The notes: generated by a model from the letters alone, not told the origin. Shown: positions 6,540 to 14,263, numbered from the stretch's first letter. The stretch: DNA of 16,130 bases from Lachnospiraceae bacterium UBA3401 (GCA_002358575.1 DEPD01000120.1:1-16130), one strand, 5' to 3'. Numbers and translations are program-made.

Positions 6540-8348
6540 CTATCTTTTGCCAAAGATACAATCATATTGTAAGATTGCATAGTTGTTTAACTCGCCCATC
6601 ACATTTTTGGTGTCAGTACTTTTGCCTGCCGAGTTTTCCGTGCGAATGGATGTGATCACCGGATAATTTTCGGAAAGCTTATGGAGATACTGTTCCTGCG
6701 CAGTCATTGGAATGTTTGCGGCTGCAAGAATTTTCGATGCGAGAAAATTTGCACTAATCTCTACATCGGTTTCTGTCTCAAGGTCAAAGTTACACCAGAT
6801 AAAATAAGGAACTTTATATCTGTTTGCCTCGTCCCCGTCAGACAGTTCATTTCCGTTTTTTCCATTGAGCTTCCACACATTTGAGACCACGGAATTTGTT
6901 GGTTGATGATCTCCAAAAAAGACAATCATAGTATCCTCTGTTACACTAGAAAAATAGTCTGTCAAATCTTTTATGGAGGCATCTGAAATTTTCATCAGTG
7001 ACAGATAATTGTTGAGCGCTTTTGATTTGTTGCCTGTCACTTTGATATCTGGTTTAAAATTATCAAATTCCTCTGTGTAGGAGGAGTGGTTTTGCATAGT
7101 GACATTAAAGACAAAAAATGGCGTTCCATTCGGTTTTGACTTATACATATCTATAATTTTATCGTAACATGCTTTGTCACTTACATATTTGCGGATTCGC
7201 TCTGGATTCTTGTAATCTTTTATAAAGTACATCTCATCAAAGCCAAGCAATGGATATACTTTATTTCGGTCCCAACCCGTACTGTTGTACGGATGCGTGG
7301 CAATTGTCTGATAGCCCAATGCCTTTAGGTGTGAGGCGAGAGAGGGAATTTCCCGTTTAAGATATTGCTGATATGCCACACTTCCATGCGGCAAAAATGC
7401 CATCGTATTACCAGTAAGAAATTCAAACTCTGTGTTTGCTGTGTTGCCGCCGAGTACAGACACGTTTAAATATCCTGAAATTGTGTTTGGAGTCTCCCCG
7501 TTTAGGATTGAATGCACATAAGGCATGTAATCTTCATTGGTTTCAAAAGGACCTAGCACAGCGGGATCGGAAAACGCCTCATTCATAATCACAATAATAT
7601 TTGGAAGTCGATCAGGGATTGCCTCTGTCTTATCTGGCGCACTGTAAGGGGCAAGAATCTCACTGACAGCAGAAGCGCTGTAATTGGCGGGCTTGTCCAC
7701 AGAAATATACTGTAATTCCATTAAAAATGCGACAGCAGTTCCATCGCGTTTGCTCATAACAGTCGGTGTAAAAAGTTTGTCATACATGCCATATTTACTA
7801 ATTGTACTTTCTTGGTGAAGCATATTTGTAAAACTGCACAACAGAGCAAAAAACAAAACGGAGCCCGCAATACGAATGCCCCAGAAACGTTTTTTCCATT
7901 TGTCAGTGCCTTTTAATTCCAAGTTCACAACAGATTCTGCCACAATCAATAGGACAAAACCAATCAATACAAAGATTGCCTGTCGGTTCAGTGTGTATTT
8001 AAAGTCTCCGGCGACGCTCAGTGCAGTTTTGACAGAGTAAATATCCCAAGGCATAATTGGCGCAGAACGGAAACTTAAAACATAGTAATTTGCCAGCCCG
8101 ATAAGCATGAAAAAAATGCTCTGCAGGCGCAGAGACCATTTCAGGCGCCCAAAGAGAAAGAGAAACAAAACCATCAACACTTCAAAAAGGTAAATGTTGA
8201 GGAATTGAATTGGAATTTTCATGGATTCCCATGGATTGTGTGTGTACCATTCAAATAGATAAAAATTTGCGACTGGAAACAGCAGCATTGGAATCAAATT
8301 TCTGATACACCATATAATTTTATTGTGTTTTGATACAAATTCTTTCAT
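6540..8348 (-). CDS. LTA synthase family protein (membrane sulfatase, polyglycerolphosphate synthase)
   Basis: A 602-residue protein with about five N-terminal membrane helices (~11-175) and an extracellular alkaline-phosphatase/sulfatase domain (~245-550), the LtaS architecture and length. Active-site residues visible: E257 (IIVIMNEAFSD), the nucleophile T303 in GGNTANTEFEF, H421 (MQNHSSY), and D480-H481 (FFGDHQP). These match the Mn-binding and catalytic set of LtaS (E255, T300, H416, D475, H476). The enzyme would take glycerolphosphate from phosphatidylglycerol and build a polyglycerolphosphate chain at the outer membrane face. The start follows AGGGG at good spacing. It is the first gene of a pair with yfhO. 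It may be a wall-polymer or primase-type paralogue rather than the main LTA synthase. Confidence 0.9.
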   Translation of the reverse strand: MKEFVSKHNKIIWCIRNLIPMLLFPVANFYLFEWYTHNPWESMKIPIQFLNIYLFEVLMVLFLFLFGRLKWSLRLQSIFFMLIGLANYYVLSFRSAPIMPWDIYSVKTALSVAGDFKYTLNRQAIFVLIGFVLLIVAESVVNLELKGTDKWKKRFWGIRIAGSVLFFALLCSFTNMLHQESTISKYGMYDKLFTPTVMSKRDGTAVAFLMELQYISVDKPANYSASAVSEILAPYSAPDKTEAIPDRLPNIIVIMNEAFSDPAVLGPFETNEDYMPYVHSILNGETPNTISGYLNVSVLGGNTANTEFEFLTGNTMAFLPHGSVAYQQYLKREIPSLASHLKALGYQTIATHPYNSTGWDRNKVYPLLGFDEMYFIKDYKNPERIRKYVSDKACYDKIIDMYKSKPNGTPFFVFNVTMQNHSSYTEEFDNFKPDIKVTGNKSKALNNYLSLMKISDASIKDLTDYFSSVTEDTMIVFFGDHQPTNSVVSNVWKLNGKNGNELSDGDEANRYKVPYFIWCNFDLETETDVEISANFLASKILAAANIPMTAQEQYLHKLSENYPVITSIRTENSAGKSTDTKNVMGELNNYAILQYDCIFGKR

Positions 8349-8440
8349 TGTAATCCCCTTTTCATCCGTATATCATTTACAAAATCTACATTTTCTATGA
8401 TATATTCTGTCACAGTAACCAAAAACGGCAACCCTGTATA

Positions 8441-8469
8441 ACAATAGCATTTTTTTCCAGCGTTTTCAA
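8441..8469 (-). promoter_or_regulatory. Possible promoter for the LTA synthase-yfhO pair
   Basis: On the minus strand TTGAAA (8464-8469) and TATTGT (8441-8446) are 17 bases apart, about 90 bases before the LTA synthase start. The -10 is only moderate, so this is the best candidate rather than a firm call. Confidence 0.4.
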
Positions 8470-8492
8470 GTTTGTTTTTAAAACGGTTTTCC

Positions 8493-8653
8493 TTAGGAAC
8501 TGTTCAGAAATAACTCATGACAATTACTTGCCTAAACGTCCATCTACGGCATCAGAAAATCTTGACATAGCACGCTATGCCTGCGATTTCCTTCTTTGTA
8601 GCTGAACATTTATACGGCGTCCTTGTCACAAGTTATTTCTGAACAGTTCCTTA
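8493..8653. mobile_element. 155-bp foldback / MITE-like element with 3-bp target duplication
   Basis: Bases 8496-8515 and 8631-8650 are perfect 20-bp inverted repeats (ggaactgttcagaaataact in the left copy). The inner sequence is also an imperfect palindrome down to a centre at catagcacgctatg (about 8566-8579), so the whole element folds back on itself. A direct TTA repeat flanks it (8493-8495 and 8651-8653), consistent with a 3-bp target duplication. It has no coding capacity. It is probably a non-autonomous element moved by an IS transposase, perhaps of the IS5 superfamily (inference). It occupies much of the 424-bp gap 8349-8772 between the divergent LTA synthase and yicC genes; the rest of the gap holds the two promoters. 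Confidence 0.75.
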
Positions 8654-8695
8654 ATTTCTTTCAAAAAATGTCAGAGTGTGAATTGTAATAAGTTG

Positions 8696-8724
8696 TTGAC
8701 GTGAGGAACAGATTATTCTATAAT
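8696..8724 (+). promoter_or_regulatory. Strong sigma-A promoter for the yicC-remA-rpoZ-rimO-pgsA operon
   Basis: TTGACG (8696-8701) and a perfect TATAAT (8719-8724) are separated by 17 bases, about 50 bases ahead of the yicC start. It lies just outside the right end of the foldback element. Confidence 0.85.
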
Positions 8725-8772
8725 ACATAGGAATCAGAAACGAAGGAATTGTGAATAATCAGGAGGAACAGC

Positions 8773-9651
8773 ATGATTAAAAGTATGACAGGTTTCGGCA
8801 GATGTGAGATTACGGAGGAAAATCGCAAGTATACCGTTGAGATGAAATCCGTAAATCACAGATATCTTGATGCTAATATCAAGATGCCCAAGAAGCTCAG
8901 TTTTTTTGAGAGTTCTGTCCGAAATGAACTAAAGAACTATGTGCAGCGTGGAAAAATCGACCTGTTCATCACATATGAAGATTTTTCCGAGGATAATGTG
9001 TGCATTCGGTACAACAAAGATATTGCAGCAGAATATATTGAATATCTAAAGCAAATGGCTGTGGATTTTGGTTTAGATAATGATATTCGAGTTTCAACGC
9101 TCTCGCGTTATCCAGAGGTTTTCTCTATGGAGGAGCAGACTGTGAATGAAGAGGAAATCTGGAAAGGTCTTGCAAAAGCCATTCAAGGTGCAGCGGAGGG
9201 ATTGGTACAGACACGCATTAAAGAAGGAAAGAATCTGGCGGAGGATTTGATTGGCAAACTAGATGGAATGCTTGAGCATGTCACATTTATTGAGGCGCGT
9301 TCCCCGCAAATAATTGATGAATACAGGAAAAAGCTTGCGGAGCGTGTACATGAGTTGTTGGGTGACGCGACGGTTGATGAGACAAGAATTTTGACAGAGG
9401 TCACTATTTTTGCAGACAAAGTATGTGTTGACGAGGAGCTGGTGCGCCTTAGAAGCCACATAGAAACGATGAAACAGTCTCTGGCGGATGGAGGCAGCAT
9501 TGGGCGGAAGCTGGATTTTATTGCACAGGAGATGAACAGAGAGGCAAACACAATTCTTTCTAAGGCAAATGACCTTGCAGTCTCCAACCGTGGAATTGAT
9601 TTAAAGACAGAAATTGAGAAGGTAAGGGAACAGATACAAAACATTGAGTGA
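8773..9651 (+). CDS. yicC: YicC/YloC family endoribonuclease
   Basis: A 292-residue protein, the usual family length, starting six bases after AGGAGG. The N-terminal YicC-like domain begins with the diagnostic MTGFGR (5-10), followed by SVNHRYLD (26-33) and KMP (37-39). The C-terminal DUF1732 domain ends with the conserved block GSIGRKLDFIAQEMNRE, TILSKAND, and a final DLKTEIEKVREQIQNIE. Members are metal-dependent cytoplasmic endoribonucleases; in Escherichia coli YicC promotes turnover of the small RNA RyhB. This gene heads a tight operon with remA and rpoZ, as in Bacillus (yloC-remA-gmk-rpoZ). Confidence 0.93.
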   Translation: MIKSMTGFGRCEITEENRKYTVEMKSVNHRYLDANIKMPKKLSFFESSVRNELKNYVQRGKIDLFITYEDFSEDNVCIRYNKDIAAEYIEYLKQMAVDFGLDNDIRVSTLSRYPEVFSMEEQTVNEEEIWKGLAKAIQGAAEGLVQTRIKEGKNLAEDLIGKLDGMLEHVTFIEARSPQIIDEYRKKLAERVHELLGDATVDETRILTEVTIFADKVCVDEELVRLRSHIETMKQSLADGGSIGRKLDFIAQEMNREANTILSKANDLAVSNRGIDLKTEIEKVREQIQNIE

Positions 9652-9669
9652 TCTACAGTGAGGTGGCAG

Positions 9670-9945
9670 GTGAATAGACTGATTCATATAGGCTTTGGAA
9701 ATATTGTTAACACGTCAAAGATTATAGCAATCGTTTGTCCTGATTCAGCCCCAGTCAAAAGGTTGGTGCAGAAGGCAAAGGAAAGCGGTACTGTCATAGA
9801 CGCCACGCAGGGAAGGAAGACCAAATCGGTTTTGGTGATGGAGAGCAGCCAGATTGTGTTATCGGCACTCCTCCCTGAGACGATTGCCGGCAGGGCACAG
9901 GGGGCGTTTGCAGACGAAGAAGCAGAAGAGACAACAGAACAATAA
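9670..9945 (+). CDS. remA: RemA/DUF370 family DNA-binding regulator
   Basis: A 91-residue protein. I chose the GTG at 9670 (VNRLIHIGFG), because family members start at this point and GAGGTGG precedes it closely; an upstream GTG at 9658 would add four residues without a good ribosome binding site. The family core is visible: GFGNIVN, KIIAIVCPDSAPVKRL, the VIDATQGRKTKSVLVM strand, and VLSALLPETIAGR. RemA forms ring-shaped oligomers that bind DNA, and activates matrix and osmoprotection genes in Bacillus. The C-terminal tail is acidic (DEEAEETTEQ). It lies 18 bases after yicC. The guanylate kinase gene gmk that usually follows remA is absent; rpoZ comes next after 28 bases. Confidence 0.93.
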   Translation: MNRLIHIGFGNIVNTSKIIAIVCPDSAPVKRLVQKAKESGTVIDATQGRKTKSVLVMESSQIVLSALLPETIAGRAQGAFADEEAEETTEQ

Positions 9946-9973
9946 AATAAATAGAAAAAGTGAGGAAAAGATT

Positions 9974-10204
9974 ATGTTACATCCATCTTATACAGATTTA
10001 ATGAAAGTCGTGAACAATGAAGTTGAGCCAGGGGAAGCGCCGGTTGTCAACAGCCGCTATTCCATTGTTATGGCCACATCAAGACGCGCGCGACAGATTA
10101 TTGCGGGCGAGGAACCACTTGTGAACACGAAACAGACAAAACCGCTGTCAATAGCCATTGAAGAGTTAAACGAAGGCAAAATTAAAATTACACATGAGGA
10201 TTAG
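9974..10204 (+). CDS. rpoZ: RNA polymerase omega subunit
   Basis: A 76-residue protein starting MLHPSYTDLM, preceded by a GAGGAA ribosome binding site. The omega signature is present: NSRYSIVMATSRRARQI (26-42), the helix that wraps the C-terminus of the beta' subunit, followed by PLSIAIEELNEGKI near the end. Omega helps assemble RNA polymerase, and in some bacteria helps bind ppGpp. The length is typical of Firmicutes omega. The gene lies 28 bases after remA; its last codons contain the ribosome binding site of rimO. Confidence 0.95.
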   Translation: MLHPSYTDLMKVVNNEVEPGEAPVVNSRYSIVMATSRRARQIIAGEEPLVNTKQTKPLSIAIEELNEGKIKITHED

Positions 10205-10207
10205 AGT

Positions 10208-11554
10208 TTGAAAATATTATTTATTTCCCTTGGCTGTGACAAAAATTTGGTTGACACAGAAAAAATGCTCGGTATACTGGTACAGCGGGGATATTTTATT
10301 ACAGATGACGAGCAGGAAGCAGATGCTGTGGTAGTCAACACATGCTGCTTCATTAATGATGCCAAACAGGAGAGCATTAACACCCTTTTGGAGATGGCAC
10401 AGTTGCGTGAAAACAACCGTGTGAAGGCATTGATTGCAGCAGGATGCCTGGCGCAGCGCTATCAGGAAGAGATTCAAAAAGAGATTCCAGAAGTAGATGC
10501 CATTTTAGGAACAACAGCGATTGATGCAATTGCAGACGCTTTGGATGAGGTGCTTTCTGGCAAAAGCCAAAATCATTTAGAGGATATCAACCGCACTTTG
10601 GCAGGTACAAACTTTTCAAGAAATAGAATTGTTACGACTGGAGGACATTACACGTATTTAAAGATTGCGGAAGGGTGTGACAAGCATTGTAGTTACTGTA
10701 TTATTCCAAAAGTGCGGGGGCATTACAGAAGTGTGCCTATGGAGGACTTGGTTCAGGAGGCAAAGCAGCTTGTTGCATCTGGGGTGAAGGAGTTAATTCT
10801 TGTGGCACAGGAAACAACCTTGTATGGGGTGGATTTGTATGGGGAGAAGCGCCTTCCAGAGCTGCTGCGCAGACTTTGTGCAATCACAGGACTCTACTGG
10901 ATAAGAATTCTCTACTGTTACCCAGAAGAAATTACAGACGAGTTGATTGAGACGATAAAGAGTGAGCCGAAAGTTTGCAATTATCTTGATATTCCCATAC
11001 AACATGCTTCCGATACAATATTAAAACGCATGGGAAGACGCACCGATCAGAGTGGGCTTGTAAAGATTGTTACAAAATTAAGAGAACAAATACCAGATAT
11101 TTGCCTGCGTACAACACTTATCACTGGCTTTCCAGGCGAGACGCCAGAGGACCATATCGCTCTAATTCAGTTTGTTGATGAGATGGAGTTTGACAGGCTT
11201 GGTGTCTTTTGCTACTCGCAGGAGGAGGACACGCCGGCGGCATTGTTTGAAAACCAGATTGACGAGGAAGTGAAATTGGAGCGACAGAATGAACTTATGG
11301 AACTCCAGCAGGAAATTGCATTTGAGAAAGCGCAAGATGCGATTGGAAGCACGCTTCTTGTTATGGTGGAGGGCAGTGTGCCAGATGAACATGTCTATGT
11401 GGCAAGAAGTTATAAAGATGCGCCCAATGTGGATGGCTATGTGTTTATACAGACTGAAAGAGAACTGATGACAGGCGATTTTGTGCGAGTGCGGATTACG
11501 AGCGCGCACAGATACGACTTGATAGGAGAGATAGAAGATGAATTTGCCGAATAA
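10208..11554 (+). CDS. rimO: Ribosomal protein uS12 (S12) methylthiotransferase RimO
   Basis: A 448-residue radical-SAM enzyme. The start is a TTG at 10208, three bases after the rpoZ stop; GAGGA inside the last rpoZ codons serves it, so the two genes are translationally coupled. The N-terminal MTTase domain has the three auxiliary-cluster cysteines C10 (SLGCDKN), C46 (NTCCFI) and C80 (AAGCLAQRY). The radical-SAM core has C157-x3-C161-x2-C164 (GCDKHCSYC), and a TRAM domain covers ~385-445. SLGCDKNLVD favours RimO over MiaB. It adds a methylthio group to a conserved aspartate of ribosomal protein S12. Its 3' end overlaps pgsA by 17 bases. Confidence 0.95.
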   Translation: MKILFISLGCDKNLVDTEKMLGILVQRGYFITDDEQEADAVVVNTCCFINDAKQESINTLLEMAQLRENNRVKALIAAGCLAQRYQEEIQKEIPEVDAILGTTAIDAIADALDEVLSGKSQNHLEDINRTLAGTNFSRNRIVTTGGHYTYLKIAEGCDKHCSYCIIPKVRGHYRSVPMEDLVQEAKQLVASGVKELILVAQETTLYGVDLYGEKRLPELLRRLCAITGLYWIRILYCYPEEITDELIETIKSEPKVCNYLDIPIQHASDTILKRMGRRTDQSGLVKIVTKLREQIPDICLRTTLITGFPGETPEDHIALIQFVDEMEFDRLGVFCYSQEEDTPAALFENQIDEEVKLERQNELMELQQEIAFEKAQDAIGSTLLVMVEGSVPDEHVYVARSYKDAPNVDGYVFIQTERELMTGDFVRVRITSAHRYDLIGEIEDEFAE

Positions 11555-12113
11555 ACTTACTGTTTTCAGAGTGATTTTAATTGTGCCGTTTGTGATTTTG
11601 CTGCTGGGCGGACATGCACAGTGGGGGTGGTTCCAGGCGGTGTTTGGCGGAATCGCGGACATTGCAGATTATATTGCGCTGGGAATATTTATCATAGCAA
11701 GTCTCACAGATATGTTGGATGGAAAAATTGCCAGAAAGTACAATCTTGTCACCAATTTTGGAAAATTTATGGACCCCTTGGCGGACAAGTTGTTGGTGTG
11801 CGCCGCACTTATCTGTCTGATTGAACTTGATAGGGTTCCGGCGTGGATTGTAATTATTATAATTAGCAGGGAGTTTATTATAAGTGGTTTTCGGCTGATT
11901 GCTGCGGACAACAGAGTGGTGATTGCAGCAAATTATTGGGGAAAATTTAAAACCACATTTCAGATGATTATGGTCTGTCTAATGATTGTGAATTTGGATG
12001 CTTTGACAGTGCTCACACAGATTGTGATGTGGATTGCGTTGGCATTGACGGTGATATCGCTCGTGGATTATATTCTACAAAATAAGGGTGTGCTGTTTGA
12101 TGGAAAAATATAG
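11538..12113 (+). CDS. pgsA: CDP-diacylglycerol-glycerol-3-phosphate 3-phosphatidyltransferase
   Basis: A 191-residue membrane protein that starts inside the end of rimO, with GGAGA as ribosome binding site. It has the complete CDP-alcohol phosphotransferase motif: D58-x2-D61-G62-x2-A65-R66-x8-G75-x3-D79-x3-D83, whose aspartates bind the metals. About six membrane helices are visible. It makes phosphatidylglycerolphosphate, the precursor of phosphatidylglycerol. That lipid is also the glycerolphosphate donor for the LTA-type synthase encoded at 6540-8348, though the two are in separate, divergent operons. It is the last gene of the yicC operon. Confidence 0.95.
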   Translation: MNLPNKLTVFRVILIVPFVILLLGGHAQWGWFQAVFGGIADIADYIALGIFIIASLTDMLDGKIARKYNLVTNFGKFMDPLADKLLVCAALICLIELDRVPAWIVIIIISREFIISGFRLIAADNRVVIAANYWGKFKTTFQMIMVCLMIVNLDALTVLTQIVMWIALALTVISLVDYILQNKGVLFDGKI

Positions 12114-12120
12114 AGGAATA

Positions 12121-12150
12121 AAGGCGGGCAGAGAAATCTGCCCGTTTGTT
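12121..12150 (+). terminator. Hairpin terminator after pgsA
   Basis: An 8-bp GC-rich stem with a GAAA loop (cgggcaga, 12125-12132, with tctgcccg, 12137-12144) starts 12 bases after the pgsA stop. It is followed by tttgtt, a short T-tract, so termination may be partial. Confidence 0.65.
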
Positions 12151-12171
12151 GACTCCTCTCATAACTGATTT

Positions 12172-12320
12172 GCAGCTACTATTCACGGCATGGGAGCTGC
12201 TTATAGTAACGATTCGGAGCGATATTCAAAATTTTGCTTCGCAAAAATCGCCCTTCGCTTCTGAATTATGTTCTTACGGAATGCGCAGTTCAGCGCATTC
12301 CCGACCTGTGAATGGTAACG
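12172..12320. repeat. Structured intergenic repeat-like region between pgsA and recA
   Basis: This stretch contains nested inverted repeats: tactattcac (12177-12186) against gtgaatggta (12308-12317) as outer arms, gcagct/agctgc (12172-12177 and 12195-12200), attttgc-ttc-gcaaaa (12231-12246), and a perfect 9-bp stem ggaatgcgc/gcgcattcc (12278-12286 and 12293-12301). No protein is encoded. It resembles the intergenic palindromic elements scattered in Lachnospiraceae genomes (from memory, not checked). It fills most of the 373-bp gap 12114-12486, which also holds the pgsA terminator and the recA promoter. cinA, usually found at this position, is absent. Confidence 0.6.
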
Positions 12321-12417
12321 CGGTTACATATGTTCGGCAAAGTGTAAAAAATCGCACTTGTTTTACTATGATTGATATGTTAAGGTGAATAAAAAATAAA
12401 AAATCGTGAAATAGGGC

Positions 12418-12446
12418 TTGACAATTGCGAACAAATGTTTTAAAGT
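12418..12446 (+). promoter_or_regulatory. recA promoter
   Basis: A consensus TTGACA (12418-12423) is followed after 17 bases by TAAAGT (12441-12446), a weak -10. The spacer contains the SOS box, so LexA binding would block RNA polymerase. Confidence 0.65.
12428..12441 (+). promoter_or_regulatory. LexA/DinR SOS box in the recA promoter
   Basis: CGAACAAATGTTTT fits the Gram-positive SOS operator CGAAC-N4-GTTCG, with a full left half-site and GTT of the right half. It lies between the -35 and -10 of recA. Confidence 0.8.
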
Positions 12447-12456
12447 AGAAATATCA

Positions 12457-12470
12457 AAAACATTCGTTCT
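12457..12470 (+). promoter_or_regulatory. Possible second SOS box in the recA leader
   Basis: AAAACATTCGTTCT has the AAC-N4-GTTC core of the SOS operator with a weak left half-site. Its start is 29 bases after the start of the first box and 17 bases before the recA start codon, where it would cover early transcribed DNA. Confidence 0.4.
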
Positions 12471-12486
12471 GAAAAGGAGAAATAAG

Positions 12487-13590
12487 ATGGAAAGAGAAGA
12501 AAAATTAAAGGCATTGGACGCCGCACTTTCGCAGATAGAAAAGCAGTTTGGAAAGGGAGCAGTTATGAAACTGGGTGATCCCGCTGCACAGATGAATGTG
12601 GAGACAATACCTACTGGCTCATTGAGTCTTGACATTGCTTTGGGTTTAGGCGGAATACCAAAAGGAAGAATTGTGGAAATTTATGGACCTGAGTCTTCTG
12701 GTAAGACAACAGTCACACTTCATATGATAGCGGAAGTACAAAAACGAGGCGGGATTGCAGGGTTTATCGATGCAGAACATGCGCTTGACCCTGTGTATGC
12801 CAAAAATATTGGTGTGGATGTCGATAATCTGTATATATCACAGCCTGACAATGGCGAGCAGGCGTTGGAGATAACAGAGACAATGGTGCGTTCTGGTGCG
12901 ATTGACATTGTGGTAGTTGACTCAGTGGCGGCACTTGTTCCGAAGGCGGAGATTGACGGTGATATGGGAGATTCGCATGTAGGACTTCAGGCACGTTTGA
13001 TGTCGCAGGCACTCCGCAAACTGACAGCGGTAATCAGTAAGTCAAATTGTACAGTAGTGTTTATAAATCAGCTTCGTGAGAAAGTTGGCGTAATGTTTGG
13101 AAACCCTGAGACGACAACTGGCGGACGCGCATTAAAATTTTATTCCTCTGTGCGTCTTGATGTTCGTAGAATAGAGTCTTTAAAACAAAGTGGAGAAGTA
13201 ACTGGAAACCGAACAAGAGTTAAAGTAGTTAAAAATAAAATTGCACCGCCTTTTAAAGAAGCAGAATTTGATATTATGTTCGGAGAGGGAATTTCTGTAG
13301 TGGGTGACATCCTTGATCTGGCGGCATCACAGGGCATTGTTGTGAAGAGTGGTGCATGGTACGCATATGATGGAAGTAAGATCGGCCAAGGACGTGAAAA
13401 TGCAAAACAATACTTAAAAGATAATCCCGCGATATGCAGTGAGATTGAGATAAAGGTGCGACAGCATTTTGGTCTGCAAGGAGCGGAGGAAGAGACTGCT
13501 GCTACACCTGAGAAATCTGAGGGTAAGGGCAAAACAAAATCTGCAAAAGCAGAGACGACAGAAGCAACAGAAACGACAATTACCGAGTAG
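12487..13590 (+). CDS. recA: Recombinase RecA
   Basis: A 367-residue RecA. The ATG at 12487 follows AAAGGAG by about seven bases; the frame runs open upstream into the promoter, so the longer version is not real. Features: Walker A GPESSGKTT at 67-75 with K73, catalytic E97 (DAEH), Walker B IVVVD at 141-145, and the DNA-binding loop L2 within ~194-213 (NQLREKVGVMFGNPETTTGG). The last ~35 residues are a low-complexity Glu/Thr/Lys tail, which in this family modulates filament assembly. RecA forms filaments on single-stranded DNA for strand exchange and triggers LexA self-cleavage, so it induces its own promoter through the SOS boxes. recX follows directly. Confidence 0.98.
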   Translation: MEREEKLKALDAALSQIEKQFGKGAVMKLGDPAAQMNVETIPTGSLSLDIALGLGGIPKGRIVEIYGPESSGKTTVTLHMIAEVQKRGGIAGFIDAEHALDPVYAKNIGVDVDNLYISQPDNGEQALEITETMVRSGAIDIVVVDSVAALVPKAEIDGDMGDSHVGLQARLMSQALRKLTAVISKSNCTVVFINQLREKVGVMFGNPETTTGGRALKFYSSVRLDVRRIESLKQSGEVTGNRTRVKVVKNKIAPPFKEAEFDIMFGEGISVVGDILDLAASQGIVVKSGAWYAYDGSKIGQGRENAKQYLKDNPAICSEIEIKVRQHFGLQGAEEETAATPEKSEGKGKTKSAKAETTEATETTITE

Positions 13591-13607
13591 TGTCAAGGAC
13601 AAGAAGA

Positions 13608-14225
13608 ATGATAATTACAGATATTGTTGAAGTGACTGGGACAAAAGCAAAAGTATGTGTTGACAACGGAGTAACCTTTATGCTCTATAAAGGCGAGATT
13701 CAAAAGTTTTCACTTGAAAAGGATGGCCTTCTGCCGGAGGAACTTTACGACAAGATTATAAATGAAATATTGTTAAAGCGGGCAAAGCTTCGATGTATGA
13801 ATCTATTAAAGAACAGAGATTATACAATGTATCAGCTTGTGGCAAAGCTTCGGCAAGGAGGATATCCAGAGGCGGTCATTGAAGGTGCAACGGCGTATGT
13901 CGCATCGTTTGGTTATATCGACGATTTTCGGTATGCTAGAACTTATATTATGTCTGCGGGGCAAACTAAGAGCAGGAGACAGATTGAGAGGGATCTGTTG
14001 CAAAAAGGAATATCCAAGGAACAAATCTGTGCGGCGTATGCACAGTGCTCAGTGGAAGAAGACACAACACAAGAACAAAAATTGATTGAAAAACTTCTTG
14101 AAAAAAAGCGTTTTGACAGTCAGAACGCCACCTATGCGGACCGCCAGAAAATCGCAGCGTTTCTTTACCGCAAGGGGTTTTCAATGGACGATATCAATCA
14201 TGCAATTGGTGCAGTATATAAATAG
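13608..14225 (+). CDS. recX: Regulatory protein RecX
   Basis: A 205-residue protein of the RecX family, which binds RecA filaments and restrains them. I chose the ATG at 13608 because AAGGA precedes it by about nine bases; a GTG at 13590 overlapping the recA stop would add six residues. Three-helix RecX repeats are visible: RCMNLLKNRDYTMYQLVAKL (~70-89), then GYIDDFRYARTYI (~107-119) with KSRRQIERDLLQKGI (~125-139), and a C-terminal repeat ending in FLYRKGFSMDDINHAI. The first ~65 residues form the extra N-terminal domain seen in Clostridia RecX. It lies 17 bases after recA, surely in the same transcript. Confidence 0.93.
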   Translation: MIITDIVEVTGTKAKVCVDNGVTFMLYKGEIQKFSLEKDGLLPEELYDKIINEILLKRAKLRCMNLLKNRDYTMYQLVAKLRQGGYPEAVIEGATAYVASFGYIDDFRYARTYIMSAGQTKSRRQIERDLLQKGISKEQICAAYAQCSVEEDTTQEQKLIEKLLEKKRFDSQNATYADRQKIAAFLYRKGFSMDDINHAIGAVYK

Positions 14226-14263
14226 TGCTAATAATATATAGTACTAAATACAAGAATAAATGC

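Noticed and set aside
6515..6580. Longer yfhO start overlapping the LTA synthase gene
   Set aside because: The ATG at 6514 has an ideal AGGAGG six bases upstream; the longer start has none.
9183..9644. 153-codon minus-strand open frame inside yicC
   Set aside because: Antisense shadow of a well-conserved gene, Ser-rich with no domain or start signal.
12418..12486. Longer recA start at a TTG
   Set aside because: That TTG is the first half of the -35 hexamer TTGACA, so it cannot be translated from this promoter.
13140..13532. 130-codon minus-strand open frame inside recA
   Set aside because: Antisense shadow of recA; no independent coding evidence.
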